Source of the DNA: Chryseobacterium defluvii
GTDB taxonomy: Bacteria > Bacteroidota > Bacteroidia > Flavobacteriales > Weeksellaceae
Direction: 5' to 3'
Length of the DNA: 64,000 nucleotides
Assembly: GCF_003634775.1 (NCBI RefSeq)
Contig: NZ_RBXB01000002.1
Location: 992,001 to 1,056,000, forward strand
Positions 33,704 to 42,598 of the stretch are shown here, in pieces. The translations under genes were made by a program, and so were the position numbers. Under the pieces are notes generated by a model. That model searched no databases. It saw only the letters and a list, made by a program, of their open reading frames with translations, and was not told the origin of the DNA. The first letter of the stretch is position 1, and every line of letters begins with the position of its first letter.

Positions 33704-34200
33704 ATCTTAAAATTGTATAGCGGTTTTTTCGAGATTTTTCCTTTATCATCATCCATCCAAACGATATTGGGAAGTTGAATAATTTTTTCCAGAGTAGGAT
33801 GATCGAATTGCGGATTATCTTTATTTTCCCTGGCAAAGTCCAACTCCCGTTTCTGCATATAGATTTCAGCATGGGGAAAAACAGGCTCAAAGCCGTTTTC
33901 CGTCAACTTTATTGTGCCGTTAATATGGTCTTTATGGAGATGGGAGAATACAATTTTGGTAATCTGCTCAGGGAGGATATTTTCACTTTTTAAAATCTCG
34001 GAAACTACTGTTGACCCATTTTCATTTTTCCATCCGGTTCCCGTATCCAAAAGAATATAATCATTTCCTGTAATAATGAGGAAGGGCTGTACAGACATTT
34101 TGATTCCGCCGGCTTCATTAAAATTTTTCTCTGTTAAAAGGCTAAACTCCTTGGTTTTGCTGACGGAGAAATTTCCTTCTTTTAAGGGGATGATTTTCAT
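33679..34200 (-). CDS. MBL-fold metallo-hydrolase, probably 3'-truncated
   Basis: 173 residues. The metallo-beta-lactamase motif is SHLHKDH with the preceding LLDTGTGW strand, as in lactonase or glyoxalase-type MBL proteins. Members are usually 240-290 residues, and the C-terminal half with the GGHTPGH-type His and the last His ligand is missing. The frame ends inside the 3' end of the convergent HTH gene. It is therefore probably inactive or a remnant created by rearrangement at that junction. Confidence 0.65.
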   Translation of the reverse strand: MKIIPLKEGNFSVSKTKEFSLLTEKNFNEAGGIKMSVQPFLIITGNDYILLDTGTGWKNENGSTVVSEILKSENILPEQITKIVFSHLHKDHINGTIKLTENGFEPVFPHAEIYMQKRELDFARENKDNPQFDHPTLEKIIQLPNIVWMDDDKGKISKKPLYNFKIYKSLNHL

Positions 34201-34270
34201 GCTGCAAATTTCCCTATTATTTCTTAAAAAGAGAAATGTTTCTGTCTATAAAAATGATCAGTAAAAGTGA

Positions 34271-34915
34271 TTATAGCTCATGAATTTCTGAATCCGTAAA
34301 CACAAAATATTTTCCTTTCTTGGGTATATTCTTAGTATCCAGGCCCGTGAACTCACTAAAGGCAGGAAGGAGCAGCTGCCGTTCAGTTTGTATAAAACAA
34401 GGAAGCTTAATATTTTTCACGGAAGACTGGAGAATAATTCCCGGATGGATGTGTCCGGTAATCTGAAATTTAGGATTCGAGGGCGCAAAATCATGAAGAA
34501 AGATAAAGCCGTCGATCTCCAGATGATCCGCTTTGAAATTAAAACAAAGCTTTTCTTCCAAAGCTTTCGAGATCCTGTCATGGTTTCCTTCAACAAGATA
34601 AAAATCTAAATGGGAATATTGCTTTTTCCAGCTGCAGAATTCATCCACATCCGAATTGTCTCCCGCATGGAGCAGATCACCGACGACAATGAATTTTTCA
34701 GGTAAAAAATATTCTATCAATACAGATAATCTTTCCAGATCACTTTTCATAATATGATTGGCCACAGCAATTCCGTTTTTCCGGAAATGAGCCGTTTTTC
34801 CGATATGGAGATCAGAAAGGATCAATGCTTTTTCTTTCACCCAAAATATCGCCCGCTGGTTAGTCAGCGTGAAAGTTTGATTTTGAATGATTATATTTTT
34901 AGTGGCTAGATTCAT
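34271..34915 (-). CDS. pdeM: Ligase-associated metallophosphoesterase (PdeM)
   Basis: 214 residues, calcineurin-like fold with metal motifs LILSDLHIGKTAHFRK, VVGDLLHAGD, VEGNHDR, FLHDFAP and ITGHIHP. This is the phosphoesterase component of the four-gene ligase-associated DNA damage response set. It is the last of a minus-strand run: exonuclease, ligase, helicase, PdeM. A 60-base spacer with tandem repeats separates it from the helicase. Confidence 0.93.
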   Translation of the reverse strand: MNLATKNIIIQNQTFTLTNQRAIFWVKEKALILSDLHIGKTAHFRKNGIAVANHIMKSDLERLSVLIEYFLPEKFIVVGDLLHAGDNSDVDEFCSWKKQYSHLDFYLVEGNHDRISKALEEKLCFNFKADHLEIDGFIFLHDFAPSNPKFQITGHIHPGIILQSSVKNIKLPCFIQTERQLLLPAFSEFTGLDTKNIPKKGKYFVFTDSEIHEL

Positions 34916-34935
34916 TGATGAAGTTAGAATACAAA

Positions 34936-34977
34936 ATTACTCATAACTAATAACTCATAATTAATAACTCATAACTT
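34936..34977. repeat. Imperfect tandem repeat (TAACTCATAA type)
   Basis: About three copies of a 14-base unit (A/T)TAACTCATAA(C/T)TAA between the helicase stop and pdeM. Similar AT-rich remnants are visible elsewhere in the window (about 675-710). Meaning unknown. Confidence 0.4.
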
Positions 34978-37417
34978 ATTTATTCGACTGTTTTATGAGC
35001 TGTTGAATCCTCGCATCTAAACCTTCACTTGAAAGTGTTTGCCGTAAACTGTCAATTTTAATCGGGAAACTCAGCGGGGTAAAAGTATGGGAATATTTTA
35101 AAATGATTTTTGAACTTTCAATTCTTTTAAAGCCTTCCACCAGACGCTGTTCCTGTAGCTGCGTATTGAAAACTTCCGTATAGGCCTGTCTTACAAGGAA
35201 ATGATTCGGATCATGATCTTCCAGAACTTTAAAGATCAAACCCGCTGAACTTTGCAATGATTTGTTGGATCGTTGCTGTCCGGGAAAATTCTGGATCACC
35301 ATTCCGGAAATAATGGCGATATCCCTGAATTTCCTACGCGCCATTTCCGCTGAATTGATACTCGAAATCACATCTTTCATCAGATCATCACGGCTTAAAA
35401 TTAGAGATAGGTTTTCTTCATTCAAAGGGATTTCCTTATCACTGAAGAGTTCAAAACCATAATCATTCATCGCCATAGAAAAGGAGATAGGTGCCAATTT
35501 AGAAATCCTGTAAGCAATCAGCGCTGCCATAACCTCATGTACGAGGCGTCCTTCAAACGGATACATAAATAAATGATATCCTTCCCGTGTTTTGATCAGT
35601 TCTACCAGAAACTCGTCATCTTTTGGAATATGAGATCTCTTTTCCTGATTCGCCAATAGCGGATGTAAAAACCGGAGCTCCTTTTCAGATGCTTTAGGAT
35701 TTAAAGCATGGGATAATTTTTCTCTTAAAAAATGGCTTAAATTGGAGCTTAATGGCAATCTCCCACCCAAATAACTGGGGACTAAGGCTTTCCCCTTCGC
35801 AGAACGCACATACACCGTCATTTCTTTGATCATAGCGACTTCTAAAACTCTTCCTGCCAGAATAAATTTCTCTTCTTTTTTCAGTTTTGAAATAAAATAT
35901 TCCTCAATCATTCCTACATACCCCCCGGAAATGAATTTCACCTTCATCATCGCATCACTTACGATAACGCCCATATTCATCCGGTGAAGCATGGCTATTC
36001 TACGGGAAGTCACTTTAAAAAGGCCATCTTCCATAACCGTCACTTTATGATATTCTTCATAGCTTTTCAGGGCACTTCCGCCAATCGTCAGAAAATCAAG
36101 AATGCTTTTCCATTCCTCATCCATGATCTCCCGGAATGTATAGATCTTTCTGATCCGTTCATATACTTCCTCCGGATAAAATCCGTCTCCGACGGCCAAT
36201 GTCATGAGAAACTGAACCAGCACATCAAAACATAATACCTGTGGCTCGCGTGGTTCTATGACCTTTTGTTTTACCGCCTCTTTTAACGCGGCCACCTCGA
36301 TCAGTTCCAGCGAATGGGTCGGGACGCAATAAATCCTGGATGTTTCAAAAGGGGAGTGTCCGCTTCTTCCGGCACGCTGAAGAAATCTTGCCACTCCCTT
36401 TGAAGAGCCTATTTGTATCACAGTATCAACAGGTTTAAAGTCTATACCTAAATCTAAAGATGAAGTGGAAACTACGGCCTTTAATTTTCCGCTGCTTAAA
36501 TTTTCTTCGATCCAGATTCTCAAATGAGCGTCAATAGAACTGTGATGAATCGCAATCTGCCCGGCAAAATCAGGATACGCATCAAGCAATAACTGATACC
36601 ACATTTCGCTTTGGCTCCGGGTATTGGTGAAAACGATCGTTGATTTAGAGTTGAGGATAATCGGGACGATTTTATCTGCCAGCTTGCTTCCGAGATGTCC
36701 TGCCCAGGGCAATATTTCAACTTCATCCGGAAAGACAGGAATGATATCAATCTTTTTGTGTTCTCTGGCCGTAACCGTTGTCTTTTTAATATCGTACGGG
36801 ATCAATACTTCCTGGGCTTCAGCCAGATTACCGATGGTTGCGGTGATTCCCCATATTTTAAGTTGGGGATTGTATTTTCTTAACTGAGAAATGGCCAATT
36901 CGATCATTACTCCACGTTTTGAGCCCAATAGCTCGTGCCATTCGTCTACGGTAATACAACGGAGGTTCTGAAAGAATGAAGCATGATTTTTCTGACCGAG
37001 AAGCAGATGAATACTTTCAGGAGTAACGACCAGAATTTCCGGCATGTTTTTAACCTGCTGCTGCCTTACTTTGGGATCGGTATCTCCGTTTCTGACTCCC
37101 ACCACCCAATCCAGGCCCATTTCATCAATGGCTTCCTGCATGGCTTTAGCAATATCTTTGGAAAGGGAGCGTAGGGGAGTAATCCATAGCATTTTCAGGC
37201 CTTTTCTATATTTTTCAGGATGAGTCAAAAAATCTGAAATTAAAGCCAGAAAAACCGAAAATGTTTTTCCGAAACCTGTGGGAGCTATGACCATTCCACT
37301 GTATCCGTTTCCGAACTTACGCCATGTTTCGGTCTGGAATTTAAAAGGGTACATATCTTTATCTTCCATCCATTGACGGATGATTCTGAATCCTTCGGTA
37401 TGTTCAAAAGCAGCCAA
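34976..37417 (-). CDS. Ligase-associated DEXH-box helicase (Lhr-type)
   Basis: 813 residues, superfamily 2 helicase. Motif I is VIAPTGFGKT, motif II is DEWHELLGSKRG, TATIGNL is motif III, and motif VI is LQRAGRSGHSPFETSR. A C-terminal Lhr core domain follows. The likely start is TTG 37417, 1 base after the ligase stop; an ATG at residue 17 would cut off the first helix. It unwinds 3' tailed or RNA-DNA duplexes in this family and works with the neighbouring ligase and nucleases in DNA repair. Confidence 0.93.
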   Translation of the reverse strand: MAAFEHTEGFRIIRQWMEDKDMYPFKFQTETWRKFGNGYSGMVIAPTGFGKTFSVFLALISDFLTHPEKYRKGLKMLWITPLRSLSKDIAKAMQEAIDEMGLDWVVGVRNGDTDPKVRQQQVKNMPEILVVTPESIHLLLGQKNHASFFQNLRCITVDEWHELLGSKRGVMIELAISQLRKYNPQLKIWGITATIGNLAEAQEVLIPYDIKKTTVTAREHKKIDIIPVFPDEVEILPWAGHLGSKLADKIVPIILNSKSTIVFTNTRSQSEMWYQLLLDAYPDFAGQIAIHHSSIDAHLRIWIEENLSSGKLKAVVSTSSLDLGIDFKPVDTVIQIGSSKGVARFLQRAGRSGHSPFETSRIYCVPTHSLELIEVAALKEAVKQKVIEPREPQVLCFDVLVQFLMTLAVGDGFYPEEVYERIRKIYTFREIMDEEWKSILDFLTIGGSALKSYEEYHKVTVMEDGLFKVTSRRIAMLHRMNMGVIVSDAMMKVKFISGGYVGMIEEYFISKLKKEEKFILAGRVLEVAMIKEMTVYVRSAKGKALVPSYLGGRLPLSSNLSHFLREKLSHALNPKASEKELRFLHPLLANQEKRSHIPKDDEFLVELIKTREGYHLFMYPFEGRLVHEVMAALIAYRISKLAPISFSMAMNDYGFELFSDKEIPLNEENLSLILSRDDLMKDVISSINSAEMARRKFRDIAIISGMVIQNFPGQQRSNKSLQSSAGLIFKVLEDHDPNHFLVRQAYTEVFNTQLQEQRLVEGFKRIESSKIILKYSHTFTPLSFPIKIDSLRQTLSSEGLDARIQQLIKQSNK

Positions 37418-37418
37418 T

Positions 37419-38999
37419 TTATTGGATCAGTTTTTTAATTTCTTCGAGCTCATCGATCTCGTCTACTGTTTTATCTTTTCTCCATCTTACAATTCTTGGA
37501 AACCTTAGCGCTACACCGCTTTTATGACGATTACTGAAACCTATTCCCTCGAAAGCAATTTCAAAGACAAGCTCGGCTTTTACTGTTCTTACGGGGCCAA
37601 ATTTTTCTATGGCGTTCTTTGTCACAAAACGGCTGACTTCCATGATCTCTTTATCTGTAAGCCCTGAATAGGCTTTGGCAATAGTAACCAGGGAGTCCCC
37701 GTTTTTCACGGCAAAAGTATAATCCGTATAGTAAGCGCTTCGCCTTCCGCTTCCTTTTTGAGCATAAATCAATACGGCCTCAATGGTTAAAGGGTTTACT
37801 TTCCATTTCCACCAGTCTCCTTTTTTACGGCCGGAATGATACAGTGAATTCTTTTGTTTCAGCATTAAGCCTTCACTATTGAGTTCCCTTGAATTTTCTC
37901 TTATAAGGTCAAGCTGTTCCCATTTTTCAAAATCAATAGCTTTGGAAATGCTAATGTTCGGAGGTTGCTGATCCAGAAGTAGTTCTTCCAACATCGCTCT
38001 TCGGGCGGAAACAGGCTTTTCACGAAGGTCATTTCCCTCCAGCTCAATCAGATCATAAGCAAAGACTTCAATAGGAATGTCTGTCATCATCTTTTTGGTG
38101 ATGTTTTTCCTGTTTAAACGCTTTTGAAGTTCATTGAAATTTAAAACATTCCCTTCTTTTACCGCCAATATTTCTCCGTCAATAACGAAATTGCCTTTCA
38201 TTGCCTGTATGGTTTCTGCAATTTCAGGAAATTGTTCCGTAATCATTTCCTCACCCCTGGACCAGATGAATACTTCATCGTTTCTACGGATGATCTGCCC
38301 CCGGATGCCGTCCCATTTATATTCAATTAACCATTCATCAGGATTCCCGAGCTCCGGTAATTCTTTTTCCAACGCATAGGCCAGACAAAACGGATAGGGC
38401 TTCGAATTGTCCGGATTTATTTTTTCCGCAGAAATAAGTTCTTCGAATGAAATTTCATCCGGTTGCCATTTTCCCATAATGCTGTGCATCAAAATATTGG
38501 TTTCCTGTCCGGAGTATTTGGTAAGCCCATTGATCAGTGTTTTATAGGAAACCCCAATTCTAAAGCTTCCGCCTAATAATTTATTAAAGATCAGTCTCTC
38601 GGTATAATCCAGACCGTTCCATGATTGTAATACGAATTCTTTTTTCTCAGCTTCGGCTTTATCTTTTAAATTGAGAATATCTGTCATCCATTGGGATAGG
38701 GACAATTCTATTTTTTCTGATGGCGGAGGTAAAATCAAAGAAAGTGTTTCTCCCAAGTCTCCTACGGAAGAATAGCTTTCCTGAAACAACCAGAAAGGGA
38801 GTTGTGTAATTTCCAGTGCCCAATCCTTCATTAAATTGGTGTTTACATTACGTTTAGGTCTTTTTCCTGTAAACAAAGCAATGAACCAGACTTTATCTTC
38901 ATCCGGAGCCCGTTCCAGATAATCGACAATAGCATCAATTTTAGCATTGGTTTTATTTGTGCTTTCCAGTGCATTGATAAGGTCTGCAAAATGTTTCAT
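37419..38999 (-). CDS. ATP-dependent DNA ligase (ligase-associated repair set)
   Basis: 526 residues. The nucleotidyltransferase motif I is EYKWDGIRGQ, with the adenylated Lys in KWDG (the usual form is KxDG). FVIDGEILA is motif III and EGLMLKQ motif IV; the OB-fold carries KGDWWKWKV. An N-terminal helical DNA-binding domain spans about 1-180. It is part of the module exonuclease-ligase-helicase-PdeM and probably complements a housekeeping NAD ligase elsewhere. Confidence 0.94.
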   Translation of the reverse strand: MKHFADLINALESTNKTNAKIDAIVDYLERAPDEDKVWFIALFTGKRPKRNVNTNLMKDWALEITQLPFWLFQESYSSVGDLGETLSLILPPPSEKIELSLSQWMTDILNLKDKAEAEKKEFVLQSWNGLDYTERLIFNKLLGGSFRIGVSYKTLINGLTKYSGQETNILMHSIMGKWQPDEISFEELISAEKINPDNSKPYPFCLAYALEKELPELGNPDEWLIEYKWDGIRGQIIRRNDEVFIWSRGEEMITEQFPEIAETIQAMKGNFVIDGEILAVKEGNVLNFNELQKRLNRKNITKKMMTDIPIEVFAYDLIELEGNDLREKPVSARRAMLEELLLDQQPPNISISKAIDFEKWEQLDLIRENSRELNSEGLMLKQKNSLYHSGRKKGDWWKWKVNPLTIEAVLIYAQKGSGRRSAYYTDYTFAVKNGDSLVTIAKAYSGLTDKEIMEVSRFVTKNAIEKFGPVRTVKAELVFEIAFEGIGFSNRHKSGVALRFPRIVRWRKDKTVDEIDELEEIKKLIQ

Positions 39000-39054
39000 C
39001 AGTATATTTTCATTTTTTCAGGGGTCAGATGCAAAGTCCAACTATTTTTTGTAA

Positions 39055-39062
39055 CAAAGATA
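39055..39062 (-). promoter_or_regulatory. -7 promoter box (TATCTTTG) for the ligase gene
   Basis: CAAAGATA on the plus strand is TATCTTTG on the coding strand, 56 bases before the ligase ATG. It suggests ligase-helicase-pdeM can be transcribed separately from the exonuclease. Confidence 0.5.
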
Positions 39063-39077
39063 TTTTTCCATAGCCGC

Positions 39078-40142
39078 TCAAGGTTCTGTGTTTTCAATGA
39101 TTTCTTTTTCTGCTTCTTCTTCGTCTTCTCCGAACAATGTTTCCACCACATCCGATTTGATTCCGATTTCGTTTAAATATTTTGAAAATACTTCGGTTTG
39201 TCCGTGGGTAACGTGTACAATTTCGGCTTCGGTAGCTTTTACGGCCTGAAGCAAACCGTTCCAGTCGGCATGATCGCTCATGGCAAATCCTGCATCAGCA
39301 CTTCGCCAACGTCTCGCTCCCCGTACCTGCATCCAGCCGGAGCAAATAGCGGTTGCCGCATTGGGAACTTTTTTAATGATATTGCTATCGAGCAATGCAG
39401 GCGGAACAATCACAATTTCGTTTTGCAATTGTTTAACATTTTCCCTGAAATCAGCAATTTCGTATTCGGGAAGTGATATTCCTACTGTTTCAAAGGCTTC
39501 ATTTAATTTTCCGATAGAATAATGGGTATAGATTTTTCCCAGTCCTTCTACAGCTTTCATGATTCGTTGGGCTTTACCCAGTGAATAGCCGATAAAGACC
39601 GAAGTCCTTCCGTTTTCCTGATTTCTCAGCACCCAGCTTTGAAGTTTCCTGTTCAGGTCTCCTATCTCCAGCCAGTTATAGATGGGGAGTCCAAATGTAC
39701 TTTCGGTCACAAATTCATTGCACCGGACCAATTCAAAAGGTGTGCTCAATCCGTCATCCTGAACTTTATAATCCCCGGAAATCACACTTACATATCCTTT
39801 ATATTCCAATCTGATCTGAGCCGAACCGATAATATGTCCTGCAGGATGCATGGAAAGTTTTACGCCATTAATATTGATTTCTTCTCCATATTCCACACTC
39901 TGACACTCAATATCCGTCCCTATTCTCTGGTGTAAAATAGGTTTTGTGTAGTGATGGCAAAGATATTTTTTCATTCCCCACCGAGCATGATCTCCATGGC
40001 CGTGGGTAATTACCGCCATATCAACTGGTCTCCACGGATCTATATAGAATTTCCCTTGTGGACAGTAGATGCCTTTTGATGTGAATGTGATTAGCTTCAA
40101 TGGTGTGAGTGGTTTAGATGTATTATTCAAAAATCTAACCAA
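39078..40142 (-). CDS. Ligase-associated exonuclease (beta-CASP MBL fold)
   Basis: 354 residues. Metal motif HGHGDHARWG (HxHxDH) follows PWRPVDMAVIT, and later segments read GDYKVQDDGLS and MSDHADWN. It belongs to the exonuclease component of the ligase-associated set. No ATG precedes the conserved start, so either TTG 40142 or TTG 40100 (MKLITFTSKGIYCP) is the initiation codon; the latter matches the family best. The tail is acidic (DEEEAEKEIIENTEP). Confidence 0.88.
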   Translation of the reverse strand: MVRFLNNTSKPLTPLKLITFTSKGIYCPQGKFYIDPWRPVDMAVITHGHGDHARWGMKKYLCHHYTKPILHQRIGTDIECQSVEYGEEININGVKLSMHPAGHIIGSAQIRLEYKGYVSVISGDYKVQDDGLSTPFELVRCNEFVTESTFGLPIYNWLEIGDLNRKLQSWVLRNQENGRTSVFIGYSLGKAQRIMKAVEGLGKIYTHYSIGKLNEAFETVGISLPEYEIADFRENVKQLQNEIVIVPPALLDSNIIKKVPNAATAICSGWMQVRGARRWRSADAGFAMSDHADWNGLLQAVKATEAEIVHVTHGQTEVFSKYLNEIGIKSDVVETLFGEDEEEAEKEIIENTEP

Positions 40143-40302
40143 ATTACCTTAAAATCGGGTATAAATCAAGTAAATTTTAGAATTTAATTTTAAAAAAATG
40201 CTTAATATAAAATGTTTTTTCAGTATTTATCCGTCTAAGGAATATTTTTTTGTTTTGAACAAATTTTTATTCTGACCTGAAAGATATTTACAACAGATAT
40301 CC

Positions 40303-40310
40303 TAACTTTG
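40303..40310 (+). promoter_or_regulatory. -7 promoter box (TAACTTTG) for the DsbA-like gene
   Basis: TAnnTTTG match 43 bases before the ATG at 40354. Confidence 0.55.
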
Positions 40311-40353
40311 ATCAACTTTAATAATATATAATACTTTCAACATAGTTAAAACA

Positions 40354-41052
40354 ATGAAAATAGAAATCTGGTCGGACGTTATGTGTCCGTTTTGTTATAT
40401 AGGCAAGCGTCATTTTGAAACAGCTCTTGAAAAATTACCTTTTAAAAATGAAGTGGAAGTAGAGTGGAAGAGCTTTCAGCTTGATCCTACGTTAAGCACT
40501 TCGGAAACAAAGAATACAGTCAGTTATTTAATGGATCGAAAAGGATTCTCTGAGAATCAGTCTGCCCAAATGGTGAATCAGGTTTCTAAAATGGGCAAAA
40601 TGACCGGACTTGACTTTAATTTTGATCAGGCTTTGGTAACCAATACATTTCCGGCTCACAAATTACTTCAATTATCAAAAAAATACCATCAATCATCTGA
40701 AATCGGAGAAGCTTTATTCAAGGCTCATTTTGTTCATGGTGAGAATGTAGCCGATACGGAATTCCTGATATCCCTTGCGGATGAATGGGGAATCGATGCG
40801 GATAAAGCCCGTCAGGCTTTAACTTCAGACCAATTCGATCATGAAGTGATACAAGACATTTCCGAAGCACAACATAACGGTATCAGAAGTGTTCCTTTTT
40901 TTATTCTGAATGGCAAATATGCTGTTTCAGGAGCACAGCCTGTTGAAATTTTCGAAAATGCCCTGCAGCAAGCTTATGAAGAAACGGTTTCTTCACTTAA
41001 GGACTTTTCAGACGATGGAAATGCATGTGATGCGGATGGATGTACTAATTAA
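40354..41052 (+). CDS. DsbA/FrnE-like thiol oxidoreductase
   Basis: 232 residues, thioredoxin fold with helical insert, FrnE group. The active site is CPFC at residues 11-14, with cis-Pro in RSVPFFILNGKYAVSGAQP. Two further Cys lie in the C-terminal tail (GNACDADGCTN). No signal peptide, so it acts in the cytosol. It is followed 11 bases later by a nucleosidase gene and a GNAT gene, a probable operon. The physiological partner is unknown; bacillithiol (compare YtxJ above) is a possible link. Confidence 0.93.
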   Translation: MKIEIWSDVMCPFCYIGKRHFETALEKLPFKNEVEVEWKSFQLDPTLSTSETKNTVSYLMDRKGFSENQSAQMVNQVSKMGKMTGLDFNFDQALVTNTFPAHKLLQLSKKYHQSSEIGEALFKAHFVHGENVADTEFLISLADEWGIDADKARQALTSDQFDHEVIQDISEAQHNGIRSVPFFILNGKYAVSGAQPVEIFENALQQAYEETVSSLKDFSDDGNACDADGCTN

Positions 41053-41063
41053 TTTTAATTTCA

Positions 41064-41645
41064 ATGATAAAAGTAAACGAAGACCTTTATTTCCCTGTTT
41101 CAGATACCCTTTTTGTTTTTGCACTGGAATCGGAAGCCGGGAAAGTATTTGATGAGAAAAACAAACTGATTACCGGTATCGGAAAAGTGAATGCCGCTAT
41201 AGAATTAACCAAGGAAATTCACAACAAAAAGCCTAAACTGATTATCAATCTAGGCTCAGCTGGAAGCAAAAATTTCACCAAAGGAGAAATCGTTTGCTGC
41301 ACTAAATTCATTCAGCGTGATATGGACGTAAGAGGGCTTGGCTTCAATCTTTATGAAACTCCGCTATCCGGAATTCCGCCGGTTTTAGAATATGGACTGA
41401 AAATGGATCATCTGAAAGAAGGAATCTGCGGAAGCGGGGATAGTTTTGAGATGAACTATGCTGAAACGGATTACAATATTGTAGATATGGAAGCATATCC
41501 CTTAGCACTGATAGCCAAAAAGGAAAACATTCCGTTTTTATGTCTGAAATATATTTCGGATGATGCGGGGAGTGATGCTGCAGACGACTGGAGTGTACAG
41601 GTGCATTTAGCCGCTGAAGCTTTTAAAACCATATTATTTAGTTAA
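41064..41645 (+). CDS. Purine nucleosidase/phosphorylase-superfamily protein
   Basis: 193 residues. The nucleoside phosphorylase fold shows FALESEAGKVF, GIGKVNAA, NLGSAGSKN and the substrate-binding segment DMEAYPLAL, resembling MTA/SAH nucleosidase. It is shorter than MtnN (about 230) but keeps the core. It may act on S-adenosylhomocysteine, methylthioadenosine or another nucleoside. Confidence 0.85.
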   Translation: MIKVNEDLYFPVSDTLFVFALESEAGKVFDEKNKLITGIGKVNAAIELTKEIHNKKPKLIINLGSAGSKNFTKGEIVCCTKFIQRDMDVRGLGFNLYETPLSGIPPVLEYGLKMDHLKEGICGSGDSFEMNYAETDYNIVDMEAYPLALIAKKENIPFLCLKYISDDAGSDAADDWSVQVHLAAEAFKTILFS

Positions 41646-41658
41646 ATTTTTTAGTATT

Positions 41659-42177
41659 ATGACACCAATCATCATCAATCAGGCTACTCTTGAGGACCTG
41701 GAAACCATACAGAATATCGGAAGACAAACTTTCACGGAGACATTCGCCGCCAGCAATTCAGAAGAGGAAATGGAAAAATATCTTACAGAAAGTTTTAACA
41801 CAGAACAAGTAAGGTCGGAATTAACGAATCCTGATTCTCTTTTCTATATTGCGTGGGAAGAAGATGATCCTGTGGGTTATTTGAAAGTAAATTCCGGAAG
41901 TGCACAGACCGAGTTACAGGATGAAACGTCGCTGGAAATAGAGCGTATTTACGTAAAAAGCAGCCATCACGGTAAAAAAGTAGGGCAGCTTCTGTATCAG
42001 CAGGCTTTGGAAACGGCTCAGGCTTTAAAGAAAATTTACATCTGGCTGGGCGTATGGGAAGAGAACCTGAGAGCCATACAGTTTTATAAGAAAAACGGAT
42101 TTGTAGAATTTGATAAGCATATTTTCAAGCTTGGAGATGAGGAGCAGACGGATATTATGATGAAAAAAGTCTTATAA
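41659..42177 (+). CDS. GNAT-family N-acetyltransferase
   Basis: 172 residues. The acetyl-CoA loop is SSHHGKKVGQLLYQQA (R/Q-x-x-G-x-G/A type) and the C-terminal strand is IWLGVWEENLRAIQFYKKNGF, typical of the spermidine/putrescine-like and protein-acyl acetyltransferases. The substrate is unknown. Third gene of the run starting with the DsbA-like protein. Confidence 0.88.
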   Translation: MTPIIINQATLEDLETIQNIGRQTFTETFAASNSEEEMEKYLTESFNTEQVRSELTNPDSLFYIAWEEDDPVGYLKVNSGSAQTELQDETSLEIERIYVKSSHHGKKVGQLLYQQALETAQALKKIYIWLGVWEENLRAIQFYKKNGFVEFDKHIFKLGDEEQTDIMMKKVL

Positions 42178-42199
42178 TCATGTGGTAATAGTATATTTT

Positions 42200-42275
42200 T
42201 AAAATAAAAGGCCACCGGAAAGGTGACCTCCAAAAAAACACAAATGATGAAAAAAAATTATTCGTGGCAAAGATA
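42200..42275 (-). ncRNA. Candidate short antisense-strand RNA with its own promoter and terminator
   Basis: On the minus strand, TATCTTTG (42268-42275) is a full -7 box, and a GGTCACC...GGTGGCC hairpin at about 42210-42228 followed by TTTTATTTT acts as a terminator. A transcript of about 50-60 bases would result. No ATG is present in it. The hairpin has no T-tract on the plus strand, so it is oriented for the minus strand. A perfect palindrome lies just upstream at 42282. Alternatively, the plus strand contains a 16-codon frame from about 42244 (MMKKNYSWQRYKINYA). Confidence 0.4.
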
Positions 42276-42281
42276 CAAAAT

Positions 42282-42302
42282 AAATTATGCTTAGCATAAT
42301 TT
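42282..42302. promoter_or_regulatory. Perfect 9-3-9 palindrome
   Basis: AAATTATGC and GCATAATTT are separated by TTA. It overlaps the -31 region of the minus-strand promoter at 42268-42275, so it may be an operator for the short RNA. No other copy is obvious in the window. Confidence 0.5.
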
Positions 42303-42565
42303 GTTCAAAAACTTTAATACTTTTTAACTCTTAGCTTTATAGTTCTCTTAAAACCTGTATAGTCGTCAAAACAGTTTACACCCCTGCAGTAAGTTTTATC
42401 CTATAAGGCATTATCAATATATCTCTGCACTTCCCATATTTACTTTGATTGCTTTCATATACTTCCATTTATTTGTATGATGATCTCGCACTTAGCTTTA
42501 TCCCTGTTATCATTCAGGACTATAAGAGAGTGATCTCACTCATAAAAAATATACAGGATAAGAAC
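42303..42565. other. Non-coding stretch before the 203-residue hypothetical gene
   Basis: An open frame extends upstream from 42599 to 42449, but its sequence shows no family likeness. A -7 box lies at 42566. I see no other feature. Confidence 0.5.
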
Positions 42566-42573
42566 TATTTTTG
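42566..42573 (+). promoter_or_regulatory. -7 box (TATTTTTG) before the hypothetical gene at 42599
   Basis: TAnnTTTG match 25 bases before the ATG at 42599. It supports that start instead of the upstream one at 42449. Confidence 0.5.
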
Positions 42574-42598
42574 TTATTCACCCACAAAATATTCAATT

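Noticed and set aside
42449..42598. Upstream start for the 203-residue hypothetical
   Set aside because: The extension is not protein-like, and a TATTTTTG box lies inside it, pointing to ATG 42599.
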